Shown: positions 1 through 7,730 of the stretch, in pieces | How positions within the stretch are numbered: position 1 is the stretch's first letter | How the letters are laid out: each line of letters begins with the position of its first letter | From: an uncultured bacterium | Lineage (GTDB): Bacteria; Bacillota; Negativicutes; Veillonellales; Veillonellaceae | Assembly (NCBI GenBank): GCA_905214495.1 | Contig: CAJMLW010000009.1 | Span: 1 to 64,000 of the forward strand | DNA: 64,000 nucleotides | Direction: 5' to 3' | The notes under the pieces: model-generated | The model's database searches: none | What the model was told of the DNA's origin: nothing | The model's input: only the letters and a program-made list of their open reading frames with translations | Translations under genes and position numbers: made by a program

Positions 1-229
1 TACCAAAGCTCATAACAACCATAGCATCTTTGTTTGGCAAGTTTTGTAAAGCTTCAGTATTGTGTGTACGAACACCAATTGCAGCAGCTTCTTTCAATGC
101 TGGAGTAGGGTCTTTTACTTCATCATTTAATTGGTATGCAGCGTGACCAAGTACAGGAGCACCAAATGTCAATGCGAAAGCCGCTAATGCAGCAGAAACT
201 GTTAATGCACGTTTTTTTACACTATACAT
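1..229 (-). CDS. cbiK: Exported sirohydrochlorin cobaltochelatase (CbiK family), N-terminal part
   Basis: The first 76 codons of a minus-strand gene are visible and the rest lies beyond the left edge. The ATG at 229-227 follows a GAGGTG ribosome site at 243-238. The protein begins with a basic N-terminus, a hydrophobic stretch and an Ala-rich cleavage region near residues 28-31, which looks like a Sec signal peptide. From about residue 68 it reads KDAMVVMSFGT, matching the first beta strand of CbiK-type chelatases (compare ILVVAFGST in the gene at 3097). Periplasmic CbiK proteins with a leader are known in Desulfovibrio. Function is inferred from this short motif and from the cobalamin genes beside it. 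A different periplasmic metal-handling role remains possible. Confidence 0.7.
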   Translation of the reverse strand, partial: MYSVKKRALTVSAALAAFALTFGAPVLGHAAYQLNDEVKDPTPALKEAAAIGVRTHNTEALQNLPNKDAMVVMSFG

Positions 230-639
230 AAGTGAATCACCTCATTAAACAACATTATCTGACTATGCAGATATAACTATATAATCTATAATCAATCGTA
301 GCAACCTAGTGGATGAATGTCAATAAACCCTATACCTGTACATGTATAAATTATACAACTGTTTTTTTATAAAAAATCATATTAAATAAGGAATAATCCA
401 ATTTTCCATAAAAACATTCTTATTAGTTATGGTAGTATAAATATAAGTAATTTAATATTTTGGGTAGGATGTAGTAGGTTGGTCTATACAAAGTGAGATG
501 CCAGTTGTTTTAAAATTACTAGTTATACTTATAGCGACATATAGATTTGTGGTTGCTATAAACTCGTAAAGAGATAGAAGTCGTTTGGGATAGTGAGATA
601 TTTGCACATTCCTATAGTATTTTACTTGATATTAATTAA
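230..639. other. Intergenic region between divergent genes
   Basis: These 410 bases hold the minus-strand promoter at 295-323. They also contain an AT-rich near-palindrome around 340-360 (TGTATAAATTATACA). No coding pattern, tRNA or recognisable riboswitch was seen. The rest is low-GC sequence without clear signals on the plus strand. Confidence 0.5.
295..323 (-). promoter_or_regulatory. Sigma-70-type promoter for the exported chelatase
   Basis: Read on the minus strand, TTGACA (323-318) and TACGAT (300-295) are separated by 17 bp. This would give a leader of about 60 bases before the ATG at 229. Good match to consensus; not tested. Confidence 0.5.
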
Positions 640-666
640 GTGTTTATAGAAAGTGTCTTATATAGA

Positions 667-1659
667 ATGAGTAAGCATATAAACATAGATAATGAAATAA
701 GATTGTTTAAATATAATATAGAATCTTTGCGAGTAACGAATATTTTTAAAAATAGACGAATAAATATAATAACTGCGTTAATTTACTATACGGCCATAAT
801 TTATATATATTTGCTTACAATATGTGTAGCCTTTTTTATTAATCCAATGCCGTATGAGTATCTTTTTTACGGTGTAGAGATGATTACCAATATATTATTT
901 TTAATTATTTTGGGGTATCGATGTCAGGATTATGGTATTCATAGATATGTAGGTATTATATTTGTTATTATAGTTAGTTCCTTAATTACAATATGGCAGG
1001 GAGGAACTTTTTTCGTTAGTCCCGATAACTTTATAATATCTATAACTAAATCAGGAGCAAGTTCTATACTTAATCTAAATAAATCGTATTTTTTTATGAT
1101 TATGAATAGAATTATATTATTATTGCTATTAGTTCCCGGAAATAAAATTAATCGGTATGGAGAAAAACCGAAGTCTGGATTTTGGGATGGGACATATTTA
1201 GTTGTTGATCCATTGAACGTATCGATTATTAAAAGTAAACTTCGTAAGTTATGGCTCGATTTAATTCGAAGAACCGATGAAATTAAGGATATAAATAAAA
1301 AGGCGTCTACAAAAGATGACTTGGAATTTATGGATGTCTTACATAATGTATTTATAAAGGATGTATTCAATTTTAATGGTCGTTCTTCTAGAGATGAATT
1401 GCTACTTTTTACGGTTTTGTTTTCTATTTTATCTATGGGTTTGAATTATTTGACACCATTTTTACTTTATATTATAGAAAAAGATAATCTTGTGATTATG
1501 TATACAATTTTTAGAACTATTATATTTATTCCTTATATAAGTTTACTTTTTAGACGCCTTCATGATAGTGGTAACAGTGGTCTTTGGATTTTCTTCCTTA
1601 TAGTGCCTGTTGTGAACATATATGTTTTTTATTTAATTTTTGTAAAGCCATCGGTTTAA
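667..1659 (+). CDS. DUF805-type membrane protein
   Basis: An integral membrane protein of about 330 residues. Four hydrophobic segments occupy roughly the first 150 residues, a charged region follows, and the last 110 residues look like a DUF805 domain: FNFNGRSSRDE, then transmembrane segments, then FRRLHDSGNSGLW and a final membrane helix. The function of DUF805 proteins is unknown. The ATG at 667 was chosen over an in-frame GTG at 640, although neither has a good ribosome site. The coding sequence is much richer in A and T than the neighbouring cobalamin genes, with many ATA, TTA and AAT codons, which suggests foreign origin or weak constraint. It has no obvious operon partner. Confidence 0.65.
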   Translation: MSKHINIDNEIRLFKYNIESLRVTNIFKNRRINIITALIYYTAIIYIYLLTICVAFFINPMPYEYLFYGVEMITNILFLIILGYRCQDYGIHRYVGIIFVIIVSSLITIWQGGTFFVSPDNFIISITKSGASSILNLNKSYFFMIMNRIILLLLLVPGNKINRYGEKPKSGFWDGTYLVVDPLNVSIIKSKLRKLWLDLIRRTDEIKDINKKASTKDDLEFMDVLHNVFIKDVFNFNGRSSRDELLLFTVLFSILSMGLNYLTPFLLYIIEKDNLVIMYTIFRTIIFIPYISLLFRRLHDSGNSGLWIFFLIVPVVNIYVFYLIFVKPSV

Positions 1660-1760
1660 AAGAGGTCAATTTTTTTCTTATATTGCTATGCCAGGACTAA
1701 CATTTAACTCCTTACCAGAATATGAAGACTAATTATTTAAATTATTCCCCACCTATATTA

Positions 1761-1808
1761 GCGGTATCATATACTAGGGATTCAGCGGTATCATATACTA
1801 GGGATTCC
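1761..1808. repeat. 24-bp direct tandem repeat, two copies
   Basis: The unit GCGGTATCATATACTAGGG plus ATTCA/C occurs twice head to tail (1761-1784 and 1785-1808), differing only in the last base. It is not a known family to me. Confidence 0.8.
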
Positions 1809-1903
1809 TTGATTACAAGTATGTCAGTTAATTTAAACATATGGGTAGTAGGGTTATTAATATTATCTTTGTTTCCCAGTGGAGAATATGATAATATTTC
1901 TCA

Positions 1904-1932
1904 TTGACTTTCATATGCTAATCCTGTATGAT
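1904..1932 (+). promoter_or_regulatory. Promoter of the cbiK paralogue
   Basis: TTGACT (1904-1909) and TATGAT (1927-1932) are 17 bp apart, placing a start near 1939 and a leader of about 67 bases before the ATG at 2006. Confidence 0.55.
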
Positions 1933-2005
1933 TAGTACATAGTAGTTGATAATAATTTTCATTTATGAAAATTATTTCATATATATGGGTATATGGAGGT
2001 CACAT

Positions 2006-2887
2006 ATGAAAGGTATAATCATTGCATCCTTTGGATCAATTTATAAAGAAGCAGTGGAAACATCCATTGGCACTATAGAGTCTAAAGTTTGTTCCTTATA
2101 CAGAGATGTAGAGGTACGACGTGTATTTTTGTCTGATGCATTAGTGGAAAAGTGGAATGAAAAATATGATGATACGATTGCTTCTTTCACCGACGTCATG
2201 CAAGAATTTAGTCGCAAGGGAATTGATGAGGTATATATTCAACCGATTACTCTCGTAGCGGATCAATGCTATCAACAAATGCGTAAGCAAGCACTTAAGT
2301 TCTTACATAGCAGTGAATATAATTTCTCTCAAGTTAATATCGGTAAACCTTTATTAACATCGTTAGGTGTTAAAAATTACGCTGATGATTATGAAGCCAC
2401 ATTAGATGGTATCATGCGTCATATAAACACTAAATCTCTTAATAAATCCGTTTTATTGATGGCAAATGGTCAAAATCAATTGGAATTTTCTACATTACAA
2501 TTGAAAGCCATGTATGGTTCTGCTCCTAATGTAGCAGTATTTACCACAAATGGTTTCCCTACATTTAAGCAAGCCTTAACATTGGTAGATAGAATGGGGC
2601 ATAAAGATGTACTCGTTGTACCATTGGCTTTGATTGGTTCTACTCATTTAATGGATTATCTTGGCGGTGATCGTTCCGATTCTATTTATGCACTTTTGAC
2701 AGAACAAGGGTACAACGTAGATATTTGGAATGAAGGCCTAGGTGAAAATCCATATGTACAAGATTTATTCTTGAAACATTTAGGTCAAGCGATTCGTATG
2801 TCTGACAGAAAACGTAGCTCTCAACGCGAATCATATCAAACTGTTATTCGACCTTCCCGTATAGAAGTACAAGGAATGATTTCCTAA
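2006..2887 (+). CDS. CbiK-family chelatase paralogue lacking catalytic residues
   Basis: A 293-residue protein with the CbiK fold signature: start strand IIIASFGS, and conserved PLAL near 207-209 and YLGGD near 218-222. It aligns along its length with the intact CbiK at 3097. It differs at key sites. The GHG histidine (His151 in the neighbour) is Asn154, the ENAP glutamate (Glu182) is Asn182, and the LHFTGGEE histidine is Thr82 with the following acidic pair altered. The third metal-site histidine is kept as His214. The ATG at 2006 has GGAGGT at 1995-2000; an upstream in-frame ATG at 1946 has no ribosome site. It has its own promoter and terminator. It probably binds a tetrapyrrole or acts as a regulator or carrier rather than inserting cobalt, but this is inference. 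Confidence 0.7.
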   Translation: MKGIIIASFGSIYKEAVETSIGTIESKVCSLYRDVEVRRVFLSDALVEKWNEKYDDTIASFTDVMQEFSRKGIDEVYIQPITLVADQCYQQMRKQALKFLHSSEYNFSQVNIGKPLLTSLGVKNYADDYEATLDGIMRHINTKSLNKSVLLMANGQNQLEFSTLQLKAMYGSAPNVAVFTTNGFPTFKQALTLVDRMGHKDVLVVPLALIGSTHLMDYLGGDRSDSIYALLTEQGYNVDIWNEGLGENPYVQDLFLKHLGQAIRMSDRKRSSQRESYQTVIRPSRIEVQGMIS

Positions 2888-2939
2888 TTACTTCTGGTAA
2901 GGTTGTATATAAACTCTCTCATAAATACACACTATCTTC

Positions 2940-2973
2940 AAAAAGCATCCACCTTTAGGGGCGGATGCTTTTT
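2940..2973 (+). terminator. Rho-independent terminator
   Basis: AAAGCATCC pairs with GGATGCTTT around a short loop, followed by T residues. It lies 50 bases after the cbiK paralogue and separates it from cbiK. Confidence 0.75.
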
Positions 2974-3096
2974 GTTATCCATCTATATGGGTATGAAAGT
3001 TAATTATAATATTACCTTTATACGGGGTATGGTATCCAACTATAGTAATGCGTGTGGTATGATGAATAGTGAATTATATTTGATAAGGAGACCGTT

Positions 3097-3951
3097 ATGA
3101 AACAAGCTATATTAGTAGTGGCCTTTGGCTCAACAGTTGATTCCGCTCGTGAACATCAAATTGATGCCGTTGTAAACCGTATTAAAGAGAAATATACAGA
3201 TTATGAAGTGCGTTTAGCCTTTTCATCTCGTATTATCGTAAAGCGTTTGCGTGATCGTGGCATTGAGATTCCTACAGAACAAGGTGCTTTAGATGCTCTC
3301 ATTGGTGAAGGATATACAGATATTTATGTACAACCATTACACTTCACTGGGGGTGAAGAGTTTGATAAGTTGAAACATAATATTTTAAATCACGAACGGG
3401 CACAAGAACTTAATACATTGCGAGTTGGCAGACCATTGGTATACTATATGGGACAAGAAGAACACCCGAATGATTATCAAATTTTAATCGACACATTTGT
3501 TACATCCATATCCGTCAGCAATGAAGATGGTCTATTATTTGTCGGTCATGGTGGCTTGGGATCTGGTAACTCTGCGTATGGTTATTTGCAATACCAATTG
3601 ATTCGCAGTGGCCTTAATCATATTCGTGTAGCCACCTTGGAAAATGCTCCTTATATAGAGGATATAGCTGTGCCTTGGGAATGGCTTGATGGTAAGAAAC
3701 CTAATAAGATTTATGTGCACCCATTGCTTCTCGTACTTGGCGATCATGCGCTTAATGATTTATTTGGTGATGAAGAGGATAGTGTAGTCAATGTATTGAA
3801 AGAGGCTGGTTATGAAGTAGAAGAAATGCATCATGCCCTCGGTGAATATACTGATATTCAAGATATTTATTGCCAACATATTCAAGATTGTATCGATGAT
3901 ATATATGGTAAACGGAGCAGTCATCGACCAACGATACCTAATATAAAATAA
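3097..3951 (+). CDS. cbiK: Sirohydrochlorin cobaltochelatase CbiK
   Basis: Inserts Co(II) into sirohydrochlorin, the entry step of the anaerobic (early-cobalt) cobalamin pathway, in the cytoplasm. The 284-residue length fits the family. Visible residues match Salmonella CbiK: strand ILVVAFGST at 5-13, LHFTGGEEF at 81-89, the GHG histidine His151, Glu182 in ENAP and His217 in GDHALND. There is no signal peptide. The ATG is preceded by AAGGAG at 3084-3089, and an extended minus-10 (TGTGGTATGAT) ends at 3064. It sits upstream of cbiL and cbiA, which supports the pathway assignment. Confidence 0.92.
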   Translation: MKQAILVVAFGSTVDSAREHQIDAVVNRIKEKYTDYEVRLAFSSRIIVKRLRDRGIEIPTEQGALDALIGEGYTDIYVQPLHFTGGEEFDKLKHNILNHERAQELNTLRVGRPLVYYMGQEEHPNDYQILIDTFVTSISVSNEDGLLFVGHGGLGSGNSAYGYLQYQLIRSGLNHIRVATLENAPYIEDIAVPWEWLDGKKPNKIYVHPLLLVLGDHALNDLFGDEEDSVVNVLKEAGYEVEEMHHALGEYTDIQDIYCQHIQDCIDDIYGKRSSHRPTIPNIK

Positions 3952-3972
3952 GGTGATACTTTCACAAACATT

Positions 3973-4001
3973 TTGAATATATTTAATAAATTAGGTATAA
4001 T
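3973..4001 (+). promoter_or_regulatory. Promoter of cbiL
   Basis: TTGAAT (3973-3978) and TATAAT (3996-4001) are exactly 17 bp apart. This implies that cbiL can be transcribed separately from cbiK. Confidence 0.6.
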
Positions 4002-4043
4002 AGTGATGTTAATCATATTGAAATATAGAATAGGAGAATCATC

Positions 4044-4751
4044 ATGAAAGGTAAATTATATGGCATAGGTGTTGGTCCTGGGGACTCTGAATTAATGACT
4101 GTGAAAGCTGCGCGTATTGTAGGCGAAGCAGACGTTATCATTACACCTAAAACAGAAAAGAAAGATGGTTCTGTAGCACTTAATATTGCAAAACCATATA
4201 TTCAAGAACATACTGAAATTGTGCCAGTTGTATTCCCAATGGTACTCGATGATGCTACACAACAAGAAGGTTGGGAAGAGGCTAAGCGCGTTATCGTATC
4301 TTATTTAGAGCAAGGTAAAAATGTTGTTTTCTTAACACTTGGCGACCCAATGTTCTATAGTACATATATGTACGTATATCGTTTGATTGAAAATACAGGC
4401 TTTGAAATTGAAACAATTCCTGGTATCACTGCATTCTGTGCCATTGGTTCCCATCTTGGCTATCCAATCGTAGAAAAAGAAGAGGTTTTGGCTATCGTTC
4501 CAGCCACTGCACCTAAGGAAAAAATTGATGCTGTTATGGCTGTTGCCGATGATGCAGTTATCATGAAGGTGTATAAAAACTTTGATGAAGTGCAAGAAGT
4601 ATTGTTGAAACACAATATGGCTGATGACGCGGTTATGATTTCTCGCGTTGGCTTGCCTGATGAACAAGTTTTCGTAGGTCTTGATAATATGCCTAAGGAC
4701 AAGAAATTAAATTATTTGTCTACAATTTTGGCAAAACGTAAAGATCGTTAA
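4044..4751 (+). CDS. cbiL: Cobalt-precorrin-2 C(20)-methyltransferase
   Basis: A SAM-dependent methyltransferase that adds the C-20 methyl group to cobalt-factor II/precorrin-2 in corrin ring synthesis. The 235-residue length is usual for CbiL/CobI. Tetrapyrrole methylase motifs are visible: GVGPGD at 9-14, LTLGDPMFYST at 97-107, which is typical of CbiL, and IPGITAF at 125-131. A GGAG ribosome site lies about 10 bases before the ATG. Because cobalt is inserted early here (CbiK nearby), the CbiL name is preferred over CobI. Confidence 0.92.
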   Translation: MKGKLYGIGVGPGDSELMTVKAARIVGEADVIITPKTEKKDGSVALNIAKPYIQEHTEIVPVVFPMVLDDATQQEGWEEAKRVIVSYLEQGKNVVFLTLGDPMFYSTYMYVYRLIENTGFEIETIPGITAFCAIGSHLGYPIVEKEEVLAIVPATAPKEKIDAVMAVADDAVIMKVYKNFDEVQEVLLKHNMADDAVMISRVGLPDEQVFVGLDNMPKDKKLNYLSTILAKRKDR

Positions 4752-4822
4752 TTGACTATACCCTGATATCTGAATGCTTTTAGTGAAAGCCGTATAGATA
4801 GTATTAATAAGAGGTAATACAT

Positions 4823-6196
4823 ATGAATACTGTACCCATTCCACGTGTTGTTATAGCTGGTACCAATTCCGGTGTCGGCAAAACGACTATTGTTGCGGGC
4901 CTTCTCGCAGCGTTTCGAGCAAGTGGCCATGGGGTGCAATCCTTTAAAGTGGGCCCGGATTATATCGATCCGGGCTTTCATAAAATTGCATCGGGCCGTG
5001 AAAGTTATAATTTAGATTCTTGGTTAGTTCCACCGAATACATTGCCAACATTTTTTGCATCCATGGCGGGCGATGCAGATTTGGCCATTATTGAAGGCGT
5101 TATGGGACTCTATGATGGTGGCCGAGAGGGTGTGAGCAGTACGGCTCAAATTGCTAAGCAATTAGGTGCTCCTGTTGTGCTCGTTATCGATTGTAAGGCC
5201 ATGGGTGAAAGTGCAGCTGCCATTGCCATGGGCTTTAGAGATTATGATAAGGATGTGAATTTTAAAGGCGTCATTTTGAATCGTTTAGGTTCCGATAATC
5301 ATGAACGCATGGTCCGTGAAGGTATGGAAAAAATTGGCGTTCCTGTTATTGGTGCTATACGCCGTGATGATCGCATGCATTCTCCTGAACGTCATCTTGG
5401 TTTGACACCGGTTACAGAAGTTGATCCTACAGAGGCTATTGCAACGATTCAGCATGCCGTGGAATCTATGGTGGATTTAGAGGCACTCTATAAGGTAGCG
5501 GTCAGTGCAGCACCTATGCCGGCACCGATTGATAGAACCAAGGGGGTTACCAAACGAACAAAAATTGGCGTTGCCTATGATGAAGCCTTTTCGTTCTACT
5601 ACCCAGCTAGCTTGTCTGCGCTTGAAGCACAAGGTGCTGAACTAGTTTACTTTAGCCCATTAAAAGATAGTGTTATTCCTGATGTAGATGGCCTCGTATT
5701 TGGCGGTGGTTTCCCTGAAATGTTCTTGCAGGCTTTATCCGAAAATACTGCCATGAAGGAATCAATCCGTAAAGCTAATCAATGTAGTATGCCTATCTAT
5801 GCTGAATGTGGTGGCCTTATGTACCTTTGTGAACATATTCACGATTTTGATGGTAATGTGTTTGATACAGTTGGCGTCGTGCCTGCCAATTGTGTAATGC
5901 AACAAAAACTGCAAAAGGTAGGATATGTAATGGCAACGGCTAAACGCAATACATTACTTGGCAATACAGGAACAGCTTTGCATGGTCATGAATTCCATTT
6001 CTCCACCATGGAACCAACCATTGAAGAATTCCCTTGGGCCTTTCACTTAGAAGGGGGCCGCAAACCTCAGTCCTATGATGGCGGGTATGCTACCGATAAT
6101 GTGTTGGCATCCTATCTACATCTTAACTTTGCTGGTTCTCTTGAAGGGGCTAAGCATTTTGTAGATATGTGTGAAGCCTTTGGTCATACTAAATAA
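4823..6196 (+). CDS. cbiA: Cobyrinate a,c-diamide synthase
   Basis: Uses glutamine and ATP to amidate the a and c carboxylates of cobyrinic acid. The 457-residue protein has an N-terminal P-loop (AGTNSGVGKTT at 12-22) with the VGPDYIDPGFH motif. Its C-terminal class I glutaminase-like domain carries the nucleophile Cys329 in AECGGLMYL and His433 in SYLHLNF. Conserved FGGGFPEMF lies between them. The ATG has GAGG about 10 bases upstream. It lies 71 bases after cbiL and is followed by cobO. Confidence 0.95.
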   Translation: MNTVPIPRVVIAGTNSGVGKTTIVAGLLAAFRASGHGVQSFKVGPDYIDPGFHKIASGRESYNLDSWLVPPNTLPTFFASMAGDADLAIIEGVMGLYDGGREGVSSTAQIAKQLGAPVVLVIDCKAMGESAAAIAMGFRDYDKDVNFKGVILNRLGSDNHERMVREGMEKIGVPVIGAIRRDDRMHSPERHLGLTPVTEVDPTEAIATIQHAVESMVDLEALYKVAVSAAPMPAPIDRTKGVTKRTKIGVAYDEAFSFYYPASLSALEAQGAELVYFSPLKDSVIPDVDGLVFGGGFPEMFLQALSENTAMKESIRKANQCSMPIYAECGGLMYLCEHIHDFDGNVFDTVGVVPANCVMQQKLQKVGYVMATAKRNTLLGNTGTALHGHEFHFSTMEPTIEEFPWAFHLEGGRKPQSYDGGYATDNVLASYLHLNFAGSLEGAKHFVDMCEAFGHTK

Positions 6197-6278
6197 ATCT
6201 ATTATATTAGTATTTAATTGTTATATTAACTATAGATCCAGCCCTACATAGTGTGACATAGATAATAGGAGTATAGAA

Positions 6279-6821
6279 ATGAGCGAACGTGGTTTAATTC
6301 TTGTCAATACTGGCAATGGTAAAGGAAAGACAACAGCGGCACTAGGTGTGGTTTTACGTGCTGTAGGACAAGGCTTGAAAGTTTTGATTCTACAATTCAT
6401 CAAAAGCGGTTATGGTTACGGTGAACTAGAAGGTCTGAAAAAACTTGGTGATGCGGTTACCATCAAATCTATGGGCAAAGGATTTATCTACTACAACCGA
6501 GATAAAGTTACTGTAGAAGAACTAGAAAAACACAAAGCAGCAGCCCAAGAAGCGTGGAAAACACTAGTAGAAGAAGTCAACTCCGACAAATGGGATCTCA
6601 TCGTTATGGACGAAATCAACAATGCCATTAACTATGAACTCATCGATGTTAACTCCGTTGTAGACATGCTTAAACAAAAACCAGAGCGATTACATGTCAT
6701 CCTAACAGGCCGCTATGCAAAACCTGAAATCATCGACATGGCTGATACAGTGACCGAAATGAACGTAGTAAAACACGCTTACGAAAAAGGCATAAAAGCA
6801 GCAAAAGGAATCGAGTTTTAA
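6279..6821 (+). CDS. cobO: Cob(I)yrinic acid a,c-diamide adenosyltransferase
   Basis: Transfers the 5'-deoxyadenosyl group from ATP to reduced corrinoid (CobO/BtuR/CobA type). The 180-residue length fits. The P-loop GNGKGKTT is at 12-19, and VMDEINNAI is a Walker B-like motif typical of the family. A TAGGAG ribosome site precedes the ATG. In the second half, from about 6540, codons end far more often in C (AAC, GAC, ATC) than in neighbouring genes, which prefer T-ending codons. It ends at a strong terminator. Confidence 0.92.
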   Translation: MSERGLILVNTGNGKGKTTAALGVVLRAVGQGLKVLILQFIKSGYGYGELEGLKKLGDAVTIKSMGKGFIYYNRDKVTVEELEKHKAAAQEAWKTLVEEVNSDKWDLIVMDEINNAINYELIDVNSVVDMLKQKPERLHVILTGRYAKPEIIDMADTVTEMNVVKHAYEKGIKAAKGIEF

Positions 6822-6824
6822 GAG

Positions 6825-6864
6825 AAAGAGTGTGCTAGGCTTGGCCGACGCACACTCTTTTTTT
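6825..6864 (+). terminator. Rho-independent terminator after cobO
   Basis: AAAGAGTGTGC (6825-6835) pairs perfectly with GCACACTCTTT (6850-6860) and is followed by further T residues. It closes the cobalamin gene group. Confidence 0.85.
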
Positions 6865-6892
6865 GTGATACTTGAAAGTTTTATATAATGTA

Positions 6893-6977
6893 GCAATAGT
6901 AGGCCTCCGGAGGCGACTTTGGCCCTGTCCCGAAGGGACAGACCAGGCCGGTGGAGCCACCGGGGGCCTGCTATTGC
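6893..6977. repeat. GC-rich multi-hairpin inverted-repeat element (possible REP/MITE-like repeat or structured RNA)
   Basis: An 85-bp element is bounded by GCAATAGTAGGCC (6893-6905) and GGCCTGCTATTGC (6965-6977). These ends are complementary along 13 bp, with one position that would be a G-U pair in RNA. Inside are the palindrome CCTCCGGAGG, the hairpin CTGTCCC-GAA-GGGACAG and the hairpin CCGGTG-GAGC-CACCGG. It is far richer in G and C than its surroundings. TATAAT at 6884-6889 lies just before it, so it might be transcribed. I do not recognise the family, and there are no transposase genes or obvious target duplications. Confidence 0.65.
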
Positions 6978-7006
6978 GGAAATATAGAAAATTTTCGAAA
7001 AAGCCC

Positions 7007-7035
7007 TTGCCTAAACTATATCGAAAATGTATAAT
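7007..7035 (+). promoter_or_regulatory. Promoter of the superoxide reductase gene
   Basis: TTGCCT (7007-7012) and TATAAT (7030-7035) are 17 bp apart, upstream of the gene starting at 7108. Confidence 0.55.
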
Positions 7036-7107
7036 ATAGTCATAAGCACAAGGTGCTAATATTCTTAAACATTAAGTATGTATATAACTATAACCAGGAG
7101 GTTAACT

Positions 7108-7497
7108 ATGGCTGTACATGATTACATTAAATCTGGCGATTTCGCTACTGAAAAACACGTTCCTGTTATCGAAGCTGCTGATAAAGTAAAAGCAGGTGAA
7201 GCATTCGACGTAAAATTATCTGTTGGTAAAGATATTGCTCATCCAAACACTGTAGAACATCACATTGAATGGATTAAATTGTACTTTGTAGCTGAAGGTA
7301 CTCAATTGCCTTACGAAGTTGGTGAATTATCTTTCAACGTACATGGTGACGGTGCAACAGCAAACGAAGGTCCTGTACATGCAGTTTCCGCAGGTACATT
7401 GGCAGTATCCTTGAATAAATCTGGTAAATTGATTGCTGTATCTTACTGCAACATCCATGGTTTATGGGAATCTGAAAAAGCTATCGTAGTTGAATAA
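7108..7497 (+). CDS. Superoxide reductase (neelaredoxin type, class II)
   Basis: Reduces superoxide to hydrogen peroxide without making oxygen, a cytoplasmic defence of anaerobes. The 129-residue protein shows the iron site of single-iron superoxide reductases: Glu15-Lys16-His17 in EKHVP, His45, His51, Cys114 and His117 in YCNIHG. Spacing matches Pyrococcus-type enzymes. It lacks the N-terminal desulforedoxin domain, so it is not a desulfoferrodoxin. The ATG at 7108 follows AGGAGG at 7096-7101; an earlier in-frame ATG at 7078 has no ribosome site. It appears monocistronic, with its own promoter and terminator. Confidence 0.93.
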   Translation: MAVHDYIKSGDFATEKHVPVIEAADKVKAGEAFDVKLSVGKDIAHPNTVEHHIEWIKLYFVAEGTQLPYEVGELSFNVHGDGATANEGPVHAVSAGTLAVSLNKSGKLIAVSYCNIHGLWESEKAIVVE

Positions 7498-7515
7498 TAG
7501 ATTGTATTTGACTGT

Positions 7516-7546
7516 AAAAGGCCAGCCTTTGGGCGGGCCTTTTTTG
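7516..7546 (+). terminator. Rho-independent terminator
   Basis: AAAGGCCAGCC pairs with GGCGGGCCTTT around TTTG, followed by a T run. It ends the superoxide reductase transcript. Confidence 0.85.
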
Positions 7547-7656
7547 TATGGAGCGTATGACAAGTTGCGAACATTAACGATTGATTATAAATATAATGTA
7601 TGTCCGCTATAAAAAGAATTTTGTTCTTTTATGGTGGAAAAATACCTGTATATCCC

Positions 7657-7686
7657 TTTACAGTGCGGTTTGTTTTGTGGTAAAGT
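7657..7686 (+). promoter_or_regulatory. Candidate promoter of lysC
   Basis: TTTACA (7657-7662) and TAAAGT (7681-7686) are 18 bp apart. The match is moderate. No lysine riboswitch fold was recognised between 7549 and 7730. Confidence 0.3.
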
Positions 7687-7730
7687 ATATGCATGTTATT
7701 TTTTAGTACAATGATAAATGAGGGATAATA

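Larger units (their letters stand above)
1660..2005. other. Intergenic region with tandem repeat and promoter
   Basis: The stretch contains a two-copy 24-bp tandem repeat (1761-1808) and a good promoter (1904-1932). A 61-codon open frame spans the repeat (1722-1907), but it lacks a ribosome site and any recognisable domain, so I do not call it a gene. No cobalamin riboswitch was recognised, and the leader after the promoter is only about 65 bases long. Confidence 0.5.

Noticed and set aside
1722..1907. 61-codon open frame over the tandem repeat
   Set aside because: No ribosome site, no recognisable domain, and it exists mainly because the 24-bp repeat is a multiple of three.
2903..3100. 65-codon open frame between the two cbiK-type genes
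   Set aside because: It spans a clear transcription terminator (2940-2973) and the control region of cbiK, and has no ribosome site.
7549..7730. Possible lysine riboswitch before aspartokinase
   Set aside because: Fewer than 190 bases are available and no five-helix lysine-riboswitch pattern or paired terminator/antiterminator was visible.
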